Notes under the pieces: model-generated
What the model saw: the letters and a program-made list of their open reading frames with translations, nothing else
The model's database searches: none
What the model was told of the DNA's origin: nothing
Program-made: the position numbers and the translations under genes
Assembly (NCBI GenBank): GCA_031272345.1
Contig: JAISTZ010000108.1
Coordinates: 1-7,313 of the forward strand
Origin: Spirochaetaceae bacterium
GTDB lineage: Bacteria; Spirochaetota; Spirochaetia; Treponematales; Treponemataceae
Length of the DNA: 7,313 nucleotides
Reading direction: 5' to 3'
Part shown: piece after piece, positions 1-4,405 of the stretch
Layout of the letters: every line of letters begins with the position of its first letter
How positions within the stretch are numbered: position 1 is the stretch's first letter

Positions 1-116
1 GTCCCCGCCGCCAGGGCGTCAAAAAATCGGCGTGTATACGTCTGCTTCTCCTGTCCCTTGCCGTAAAAATAAAAGTTAAACATCGTCGTTTCAACGTACA
101 ATTTTAGTGTTTCCAC
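1..116 (-). CDS. PIN-domain protein (VapC-like), N-terminal fragment
   Basis: Reading leftward from a GTG at 116 gives VETLKLYVETTMFNFYFYGK, then about 19 more residues to the window edge with no stop. The start pattern LYVETT.FN.YF resembles the first strand and acidic motif of bacterial PIN-domain ribonucleases, where 'LY(V/I)(E/D)T(S/T)' carries the first metal-binding acid. GTG is preferred because GGAGGAG (122-128) sits 5 nt upstream; the overlapping ATG at 118 runs into a stop after three codons. In-frame TTG (101) and ATG (83) are weaker alternatives. PIN proteins of this kind are usually RNases and often toxins of type II toxin-antitoxin pairs, with the antitoxin gene normally just upstream; none is seen on this strand between 117 and 303. 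Only about 39 residues are visible, so the family call is tentative and function cannot be confirmed. Confidence 0.55.
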   Translation of the reverse strand, partial: METLKLYVETTMFNFYFYGKGQEKQTYTRRFFDALAAG

Positions 117-128
117 ATACGCTCCTCC

Positions 129-146
129 GAGCGGCAAAAACCGCTC
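129..146 (-). promoter_or_regulatory. Leader hairpin abutting the SD of the PIN gene
   Basis: GAGCGG (129-134) and CCGCTC (141-146) form a perfect 6-bp stem with a 6-nt loop. On the minus strand the 3' arm ends directly against the Shine-Dalgarno GGAGGAG (122-128). It is not followed by a T run on either strand, so it does not look like an intrinsic terminator. It could influence translation initiation or mRNA stability of the PIN gene. That role is inference from position only. Confidence 0.4.
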
Positions 147-156
147 AGCTTAAGAG

Positions 157-184
157 ATAGTAGTGATTGCGCGTTTTTGGTCAC
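157..184 (-). promoter_or_regulatory. Possible promoter of the PIN gene
   Basis: On the minus strand GTGACC (184-179) and TACTAT (162-157) are separated by 16 bp, giving a moderate sigma70-type match (4/6 and 5/6). The predicted start near 150 would place the leader hairpin at the very 5' end of the transcript. The -35 is weak and the region is AT-rich, so a chance match is possible. Confidence 0.3.
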
Positions 185-256
185 TTTTTGGGGAAAATTC
201 TGTAAAAAAATGCAAAAACCAGGATGTTCGCGGGAACGCTACGCGGGGAAGAAGGC

Positions 257-285
257 TTGACAAATACCTGTTTTTCACATAAATT
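257..285 (+). promoter_or_regulatory. Sigma70-type promoter for the small membrane-peptide genes
   Basis: TTGACA (257-262) is an exact -35 consensus. A 17-bp spacer leads to TAAATT (280-285), a 4/6 match to the -10. The expected transcription start is near 292, leaving a leader of about 12 nt before the ATG at 304. An imperfect palindrome with arms GTTC (226-229) and GAAC (234-237) lies about 20 bp upstream and could be a regulator site, but this is weak. Confidence 0.6.
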
Positions 286-303
286 AGAGAGAGAGCTTCA
301 AGG

Positions 304-486
304 ATGAACGAAAGCGAAGTTGAAACGTTAAACAAGATACATGTGGCGTTGGAACGTATCGCCGTGGCAATTGAAAAACAAAAACAGGGAAGATTTGAAC
401 AAATTTTGACGATTCTTGCGGCAATAGCAACGACACTTGGTCTTTTTACCACACTGGATATTTTTTTCAAGTGGTTCGGAGGTTAA
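304..486 (+). CDS. Small membrane protein, 60 aa, unknown function
   Basis: The product has two parts. Residues 4-30 form a charged, probably helical segment with regularly spaced hydrophobic residues (V6, L9, I12, L16, I19, I23), which could pair as a short coiled coil. Residues about 34-56 are a single hydrophobic membrane segment, ending in KWFGG. No signal peptide cleavage site is apparent. The ATG follows AAGG immediately, so the SD is poorly spaced; the promoter at 257-285 gives only a short leader. The stop is followed one base later by the ATG of a second small membrane ORF, which suggests a bicistronic unit. Codon use is much richer in A/T at third positions than in the genes to the right. 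I do not recognise the family. Its size and topology recall holin-like, small-toxin or transporter-accessory peptides, but nothing here chooses between them. The antisense reading (150-470, minus) is rejected. Confidence 0.6.
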   Translation: MNESEVETLNKIHVALERIAVAIEKQKQGRFEQILTILAAIATTLGLFTTLDIFFKWFGG

Positions 487-487
487 T

Positions 488-583
488 ATGACCACACAGA
501 TTATTTCTGCCATAGGTTTTTTTGTTATAGCCGCTGGACTTTGGATTGTAGTCTGGCAAATGAAACACCACCAGAGCCGATAG
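488..583 (+). CDS. 31-aa single-span membrane peptide, unknown function
   Basis: ATG at 488 opens a 31-codon frame ending at TAG 581-583. Residues 5-24 form one hydrophobic span (IISAIGFFVIAAGLWIVVW), followed by a short basic tail (KHHQSR), the classic shape of a one-pass peptide with a cytoplasmic positive end. A strong SD, GGAGG (478-482), lies 5 nt before the ATG, inside the last codons of the 60-aa gene, so the two are probably co-translated. The frame is short, but the well-placed SD, the clean hydrophobic span and the one-base gap from its neighbour support it as a real gene. Small hydrophobic peptides of this kind may be toxins, subunits of membrane complexes, or regulators. No specific role is supported. 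Confidence 0.5.
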   Translation: MTTQIISAIGFFVIAAGLWIVVWQMKHHQSR

Positions 584-588
584 GAGAC

Positions 589-609
589 CGCCCGGTTTGG
601 GCGCCGGGC
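589..609. terminator. GC hairpin between convergent genes
   Basis: Two mutually exclusive stems are possible: GCCCGG (590-595) with CCGGGC (604-609), or CGCCC (589-593) with GGGCG (599-603). The site lies between the stop of the 31-aa gene (583) and the stop of the aldehyde dehydrogenase (615), where a bidirectional terminator would be expected. No T run follows on either strand, so intrinsic termination is uncertain. Base composition also changes abruptly here from AT-rich to GC-rich. Confidence 0.3.
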
Positions 610-625
610 ACATGCTAGGGGCTCC
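600..625. repeat. Degenerate copy of the palindromic repeat (possible)
   Basis: The left arm (600-612) matches the arm GGTGCCAGGCACA at 11 of 13 positions and is followed by TGC as in the intact copies. The right arm (613-625) matches only 8 of 13. The segment overlaps the stop and last codons of the aldehyde dehydrogenase. It may be a decayed repeat or chance in GC-rich DNA. Confidence 0.25.
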
Positions 626-2090
626 AGTACCGGAAGAAAATCCCCAGTACCCCCGGCAGTGCCCGGAGCTTTGCGCCCAGGCCGCCGGATACCATGGCCG
701 TGATGGCCCTCATGCCCCGGTAGACTCCTTCGGAATAGGGCTGCCACCAGAGGTTGCGTTTGACTCCGGGGAGGGTCTCGTCCACAATGACCCGGGCCTT
801 GAGCATTTCCCGGAAGCCCATTTCGCCGTGGGTGCGTCCCAGGCCGGAATCACCGAATCCGCCCCAGGGGGTCTCCGCAAGGCCGTGGGACATGAGGTGG
901 TCGTTCACCATCACGGCCCCGGCGTTCACCCGCATCGCAAGGCCCATGGCGCGGCGGTGACTCCGGGACCACACGGACCCGGTGAGTCCGTAGGGCGACC
1001 GGTTGATCATGGCGACCGCTTCGTCATCATCGGAGACGGGGACGACCGCCACCACGGGGCCGAAGATTTCGTCCTTCATAACCGGCATATCCGCCGTGAC
1101 TCCGGTGAGCACCATTGCGGGAAGGAAGATGTCCCCCAGGCCCTCGGGCAGGGGACTCCGGGCCGCGACTGTTGCGCCCATGCGCACACACTCGGCTATC
1201 TGTTTTTGCGCCGTGTCCCTCTGCCGCGCCGAGGTCATGGGGCCCACGTCGCAGTCAGGGCCGCTTCCCAGGCGGAGGGAGCGGGTGAGGGCGCAGAGTT
1301 TTTCCAGGAAGGGTGCATACACGTCCCGGTGCACCAGGACCCGCTGAATCCCCCCGCAGGACTGGCCCGCGTTGGAAAATCCCGCCCACATCACCCCGGC
1401 GGCGGCCTTGTCCAGGTCGGCGTCCGCGCAGATGATGGCCCCGTCGGAGCCGCCCAGTTCCAGCACCAGCGGCAGGAGGCGCGGCGCGGCCAGTCCCATG
1501 AGGAGTCTGCCCGTGGCAGTGGACCCGGTAAAAAAGAGCTTGTCGATGCCGCTTTCGATGAACGCCGGGCCCGCCTCCGCGCCGGGAATCTCCACGAAGG
1601 TGAAGAGTCCGTCGGGCAGGTCCGCGCTCAGGAAAATTTTTTCCAGCATCCTCCCCACATTCGGCGTGACCGACGCGGTTTTGAGGATGACCCCGTTCCC
1701 CGCAAGCAGGGCCATGAGGACCTCGGAAAAGGGAATGGCGAAGGGGTAGTTCCAGGGCGAGATGATGCCGATGACCCCCCAGGGGCCGTAGACCATGCGG
1801 CTCTTCTTGTTGAACATGAGGAGGTTGCGCCCGCCGATGTTCCTTGGGGACATGAATTTTTTTCCCTGTTTGATGTAATAGCCCGCGGCAAGAATAGCGG
1901 GGAGCGCCTCCGTGGCAAGGGCGTCCAGGAGGAGTTTGCCGTTGTCCCTGTGTATCACCTCGGTCACGTCGTCAATATGGCTGGCCAAAAATTTCGCGGC
2001 CCCCCTGAGGGCGGCGGCCCGCTTCCCATAGGGCAGGGCGCTCCAGATTTTCTGGGCGCTCCGGGCCTTTGTTACGATGTCTGTAAGCAC
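615..2090 (-). CDS. NAD(P)-dependent aldehyde dehydrogenase family protein
   Basis: This cytosolic-type enzyme of the ALDH superfamily would oxidise an aldehyde to its acid with NAD(P)+. Numbered from the GTG start (491 aa), visible landmarks are GPWGVIGIISPWNYP (102-116) with the catalytic Asn114, Lys137 of the cofactor pocket (LKTAS), FTGS at 187-190, the general base Glu211 in LELGGSD, nucleophile Cys245 in GQSCGG, DEIFGP with Glu341, and WGGFGDSGLG at 409-418. All expected catalytic residues are present. The C-terminus (about 443-491) extends past the core with aromatic WWQPYSEG and a hydrophobic, basic tail ending FFRYWSP, which may touch membrane. That tail recalls ALDH groups acting on long or hydrophobic aldehydes, a weak inference; the substrate is unknown. 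Starting at GTG 2090 is preferred over TTG 2102 because GGAGG lies exactly 5 nt upstream of the GTG. It is downstream of trpF but has its own promoter. Confidence 0.9.
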   Translation of the reverse strand: MLTDIVTKARSAQKIWSALPYGKRAAALRGAAKFLASHIDDVTEVIHRDNGKLLLDALATEALPAILAAGYYIKQGKKFMSPRNIGGRNLLMFNKKSRMVYGPWGVIGIISPWNYPFAIPFSEVLMALLAGNGVILKTASVTPNVGRMLEKIFLSADLPDGLFTFVEIPGAEAGPAFIESGIDKLFFTGSTATGRLLMGLAAPRLLPLVLELGGSDGAIICADADLDKAAAGVMWAGFSNAGQSCGGIQRVLVHRDVYAPFLEKLCALTRSLRLGSGPDCDVGPMTSARQRDTAQKQIAECVRMGATVAARSPLPEGLGDIFLPAMVLTGVTADMPVMKDEIFGPVVAVVPVSDDDEAVAMINRSPYGLTGSVWSRSHRRAMGLAMRVNAGAVMVNDHLMSHGLAETPWGGFGDSGLGRTHGEMGFREMLKARVIVDETLPGVKRNLWWQPYSEGVYRGMRAITAMVSGGLGAKLRALPGVLGIFFRYWSP

Positions 2091-2095
2091 TGCGG

Positions 2096-2100
2096 CCTCC
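2096..2100 (-). promoter_or_regulatory. Shine-Dalgarno deciding the ALDH start
   Basis: GGAGG on the minus strand, 5 nt before GTG 2090 and directly preceded by eight T residues (2101-2108). It falls inside the longer frame that begins with TTG 2102, so the longer start would have no SD of its own. This favours the GTG. Confidence 0.7.
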
Positions 2101-2143
2101 AAAAAAAATAAACTGGCGCATTATCGGTCAAAGGGCGGCCAGT
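2101..2143 (-). terminator. Intrinsic terminator-like hairpin after trpF
   Basis: On the minus strand ACTGGC (2143-2138) pairs with GCCAGT (2117-2112). After one bulged C (2137), GC (2136-2135) pairs with GC (2119-2118), giving 8 bp closing a 15-nt loop. The stem is followed at once by TTA and eight T residues (2111-2101). This is the layout of a Rho-independent terminator two bases after the trpF stop. The stem is only moderately stable, and the same DNA carries the ALDH promoter, so termination may be partial. Confidence 0.5.
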
Positions 2144-2148
2144 GTCAA
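2120..2148 (-). promoter_or_regulatory. Strong sigma70-type promoter of the aldehyde dehydrogenase gene
   Basis: TTGACA (2148-2143), 17-bp spacer, GATAAT (2125-2120): 6/6 and 5/6 matches to consensus. The -35 hexamer contains the TGA stop of trpF (2147-2145). The expected start is near 2113, giving a leader of roughly 23 nt that begins just past the hairpin stem and contains the T8 tract and GGAGG. Confidence 0.7.
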
Positions 2149-2798
2149 CAAAAAGCGCCGTGGACTCTGGACACCAGGGCGATCATCTTGGCCCGGTCCT
2201 TCGCACCGCCGGTTTCCGCCCCGGAAGAGAGGTCCACCCCCCAGGGCCCGAGCGCCAGGGCCGCGTCAATGTTGTGAAGCCCAAGGCCGCCCGCAAGGAA
2301 CCAGGGCTTTCCCCCAAGGAGGGGGCCCTCCCGGCGGAGGGCGGGGTCGTCCAGGGTCTTCCAGTCGAAGGCTTCCCCCGACCCGGGCGCCGCCGCGTCA
2401 AGGAGGAAGTAGTCCGGGAGAAAAGCACAACCCCGCGGCCCGCGGGCAAAATCCGGTGCGCCGGATACGGCGCTGCCGGCGCGGAGCGCCCCTATCACCG
2501 GCACGGGGCACAGGGCCCGCAGGGAGGCGATGTAGGCGGCGTCTTCCGCGCCGTGGAGCTGGGCCATGCGGATAACCCCGTCCCGGAACAGGGCCGCCAC
2601 GTCCGCGGCCGGTGTGTCCGCGAAGACCCCCACCGGCGTGATGCCCTCCGCCAGGCGCGAGCGGAGTTTGGCGGCTGTTGAAAAATCAACCCGGCGTCTG
2701 CTCGGCGCAAACACAAGGCCGATAAAGTCCGGCCCCGCTTCATTGGCCGCGTCGATGTCCTCTTCCCGGCACAGCCCGCAGATTTTGATTTTTGTCAT
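2145..2798 (-). CDS. trpF: Phosphoribosylanthranilate isomerase (TrpF)
   Basis: TrpF catalyses the Amadori rearrangement of N-(5'-phosphoribosyl)anthranilate to CdRP, the substrate of TrpC. The 217-aa length is normal for a free-standing TIM-barrel TrpF. Visible motifs: MTKIKICGL with catalytic Cys7, DFIGLVFAPSRRRV (24-37), VGVFAD (56-61), AQLHG (79-83), LLDAAAPGSGEAFDW (132-146) with the catalytic acid Asp134, FLAGGL (167-172), and GVDLSSGAETGGAKD (187-201), which forms the phosphate-binding end. The usual GGTG of the 'D..GGTG..FDW' block reads APGSG, a mild variation. The ATG overlaps the trpC stop as ATGA (2795-2798), so translation is probably coupled to trpC; a G-rich SD-like run lies directly before it. 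A hairpin plus T run follows the stop. Confidence 0.95.
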   Translation of the reverse strand: MTKIKICGLCREEDIDAANEAGPDFIGLVFAPSRRRVDFSTAAKLRSRLAEGITPVGVFADTPAADVAALFRDGVIRMAQLHGAEDAAYIASLRALCPVPVIGALRAGSAVSGAPDFARGPRGCAFLPDYFLLDAAAPGSGEAFDWKTLDDPALRREGPLLGGKPWFLAGGLGLHNIDAALALGPWGVDLSSGAETGGAKDRAKMIALVSRVHGAFC

Positions 2799-3595
2799 GC
2801 CCCTCCCCGCAGCTCCGCCAGGGCCGCTTTCTTGTCCTGCGCGCGCATGAGGGTCTCGCCGATGAGGGCCCCGTCAACCCCAAGGGTCTCCAGCAGGGCG
2901 ATGTCCCGCCGCGCGGCGATTCCGCTTTCCGACACGGTGAGGATCCCCGGCGGGATGAGGGGACGGAGCGCGGCGGTGGTTCCCGTGTCCACCCGGAAGG
3001 TCCGCAGGTCCCGGTTGTTGATGCCGATGATTCTCGCCCCCGCCTCCAGAGCCGCCTGGGTTTGCAAGCCGTCGTGGACCTCCACCAGGGCGTCCAGGCC
3101 CAGGGCCGCGGCAAGGGCGATGTGGTCTTTCAGCGCCGGTGTGTCCAGGAGGGCGGCAATCAGGAGCACGGCCCGTGCGCCCAGGACCTTCGCCTCGTAG
3201 ATCTGGTAGGGGTCGATCACGAAATCCTTCCGCAGCACCGGCAGGGACACCTGGGCTGCAATTTCCCGGAGGTATGCGTCGCTCCCCAGAAAAAACTCCG
3301 GCTCGGTGAGCACGGAAATCGCGGCGGCTCCGGCGGCCTCGTAGTCCCCGGCGATGCGCAGGTAGGGGAAGTCCGCCGCAATCACCCCCCTGGAGGGGGA
3401 CGCCCGCTTCACTTCGCAGATGAAGGACACGCCCGGGCTGGAGAGGGCGGCAGCAAATGATTTTCCCCCGGAGGAACCCAGGGCTTCCGCTTGACGCCGG
3501 AGCTCCCCCAGAGGCTTTGCGTCCCTGGCCTCGGCCACCCGGAGGCGGGCGGCGGCGGCGATTTTGGAAAGGATGCCCGGAACGGTCTCAGCCAT
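2795..3595 (-). CDS. trpC: Indole-3-glycerol-phosphate synthase (TrpC)
   Basis: TrpC cyclises CdRP to indole-3-glycerol phosphate, the step after TrpF in tryptophan synthesis. The 266-aa TIM barrel shows FICEVKRASPSRG (58-70) with Glu61 and Lys63, LTEPEFFLGS (96-105), LRKDFVID (121-128) with the catalytic Lys123, ALVEVHD (169-175) with Glu172, GINNRDL (191-197) with the conserved Asn193, and SESGI (222-226). All residues known to matter in the family can be placed. ATG 3595 is the natural start: it precedes the usual N-terminal helix (ILSKIAAAARLRV), and no upstream start fits. There is no SD. The -10 TATAAA ends 8 nt before the ATG, so the mRNA should have almost no leader. trpC and trpF overlap by 4 nt. 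No trpA, B, D or E is in view, and no TRAP- or attenuator-like leader could fit on so short a 5' end. Confidence 0.96.
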   Translation of the reverse strand: MAETVPGILSKIAAAARLRVAEARDAKPLGELRRQAEALGSSGGKSFAAALSSPGVSFICEVKRASPSRGVIAADFPYLRIAGDYEAAGAAAISVLTEPEFFLGSDAYLREIAAQVSLPVLRKDFVIDPYQIYEAKVLGARAVLLIAALLDTPALKDHIALAAALGLDALVEVHDGLQTQAALEAGARIIGINNRDLRTFRVDTGTTAALRPLIPPGILTVSESGIAARRDIALLETLGVDGALIGETLMRAQDKKAALAELRGGA

Positions 3596-3603
3596 GGTGT
3601 TTC

Positions 3604-3632
3604 TTTATAGAGAAACGATGCGGGTTTGTCAA
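3604..3632 (-). promoter_or_regulatory. Near-consensus promoter of trpCF, leaderless type
   Basis: TTGACA (3632-3627), 17-bp spacer, TATAAA (3609-3604): 6/6 and 5/6 matches. Only GAAACACC separates the -10 from the trpC ATG, so initiation 6-8 bp after the hexamer starts the RNA within 0-2 nt of the ATG. The -35 lies 7 bp from a 30-bp palindrome (3640-3669). Confidence 0.7.
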
Positions 3633-3639
3633 GACCCCT

Positions 3640-3669
3640 CCGGTGCCAGGCACATGTGCCTGGCACCGG
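3640..3669. repeat. Palindromic repeat copy 1 (30 bp, perfect)
   Basis: Every base from 3640 to 3654 pairs with its partner from 3669 down to 3655. The arm reads CCGGTGCCAGGCACA. The site is in the tsaB-trpC gap, just upstream of the trpC -35. Neither strand has a T run after it, so it is not a classical intrinsic terminator. As RNA or a cruciform it could form a very stable hairpin; as DNA it could be a dimeric protein site. Confidence 0.9.
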
Positions 3670-3684
3670 GGGAGATGCCGTGCA

Positions 3685-3712
3685 TGGTGCCAGGCGCATG
3701 CGCCTGGCACCA
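3685..3712. repeat. Palindromic repeat copy 2 (28 bp, perfect)
   Basis: Positions 3685-3698 pair perfectly with 3712-3699. The arm TGGTGCCAGGCGCA differs from copy 1 by A to G, and the opposite arm carries the matching T to C change, so pairing is kept. It starts 3 bp beyond the tsaB stop and is 15 bp from copy 1, consistent with a 3'-end hairpin protecting or ending the tgt-tsaB mRNA (inference). Confidence 0.9.
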
Positions 3713-3715
3713 GCC

Positions 3716-4405
3716 CTACGCCGCCCCCTCCTCCGCCTCGCTCAGCCGGATGTAGAGGGGGCCCTCGAAGTCCCGGAGGGGCGGAGCCCCGGCGTTGCGG
3801 CTGAGGGACGCGAGCTCTAAGAGGGCCTGCGCCGACTGCACGGGGGACTCCACGGAGAAGAGCCGCGCCTCCGGACGGATTCCCCAGAGGGCATCCCGGA
3901 GGAGGGCCCCGTCCGGCCCGGCAAGGAGCGCCGGCTCCTCCGGGTCCAGGAACGCGGCGATGGCCTCCGGGGTGTAGTCCCCGGCGGGGACGGTCTCCGC
4001 GCCCTGCCTGAAGACGGCGGCGTAGAACCTGTGGCGTTTTGCGTCGATTGCGGGAACCACCGCCGCATGGAACTGCCTGAAGGGGCGGGCGTACAGGGCC
4101 ATGGCGGGGACCGCGTAGACCGGACAGCCCCCCTGGAAGGAGAGCCCCTTTGCCAGGGCAAAACCCAGCCTGAGGGACGTGAAGGACCCGGGCCCCCTGT
4201 TGAGGGCGATGAAGTCCAGGTCCCCGGGGGCAAGCCCCGCGTGGTTCAGCACATCCTCCAGGGCCGGGATGAGTCCCTCGGCCATGTGGAGGCCCCTGTC
4301 CAGGGAAAGGGACACGGAGAGTGCCCCGTTCACCGCGGCGATTTCGAGCCGGGACGCGGCGCTGTCGATTGCCAGGGCCTTTAAAGCGGAGGGTGTGTCA
4401 GTCAT
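3716..4405 (-). CDS. tsaB: tRNA t6A-biosynthesis protein TsaB
   Basis: TsaB (YeaZ family) is the non-catalytic ASKHA-fold partner of TsaD and TsaE in making N6-threonylcarbamoyladenosine at position 37 of ANN-decoding tRNAs. The 229-aa product has the family blocks: LKALAIDSAASRLEIA (8-23), the motif around His40 and the helix to residue 56, ALNRGPGSFTSLRLGFALAKGL (67-88), AVPAMALYA (98-106) and VVPAIDAKRHRFYAAV (116-131). It lacks the metal-binding histidines of TsaD, as expected. ATG 4405 is chosen over the longer frame from 4447: AGGGAG (4417-4412) is 6 nt upstream, and homology begins at LKALAID. It overlaps the end of tgt by 8 nt, so the two are likely co-translated. The stop is followed by palindrome copy 2. 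Confidence 0.92.
   Translation of the reverse strand: MTDTPSALKALAIDSAASRLEIAAVNGALSVSLSLDRGLHMAEGLIPALEDVLNHAGLAPGDLDFIALNRGPGSFTSLRLGFALAKGLSFQGGCPVYAVPAMALYARPFRQFHAAVVPAIDAKRHRFYAAVFRQGAETVPAGDYTPEAIAAFLDPEEPALLAGPDGALLRDALWGIRPEARLFSVESPVQSAQALLELASLSRNAGAPPLRDFEGPLYIRLSEAEEGAA

Noticed and set aside
226..237. LexA-type SOS box
   Set aside because: The arms are GTTC-N4-GAAC, the reverse order of the GAAC-N4-GTTC arrangement of Gram-positive-type LexA boxes, and the inner symmetry is imperfect.
150..470. 106-aa minus-strand frame as the missing antitoxin of the PIN gene
   Set aside because: It is largely antisense to the 60-aa gene, lacks antitoxin-like features, and has no good SD.
597..2111. 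504-codon plus-strand open frame opposite the aldehyde dehydrogenase
   Set aside because: It is rich in Gly, His, Pro and Arg, has no recognisable domain, and lies antisense to a gene with every ALDH motif; long shadow frames are expected in GC-rich genes.
3604..3640. Trp attenuator or riboswitch ahead of trpC
   Set aside because: The promoter leaves almost no untranslated leader, so there is no room for a leader peptide or an aptamer.
3640..3712. CRISPR array
   Set aside because: Only two self-palindromic units with a 15-bp gap, no regular spacers and no cas genes.
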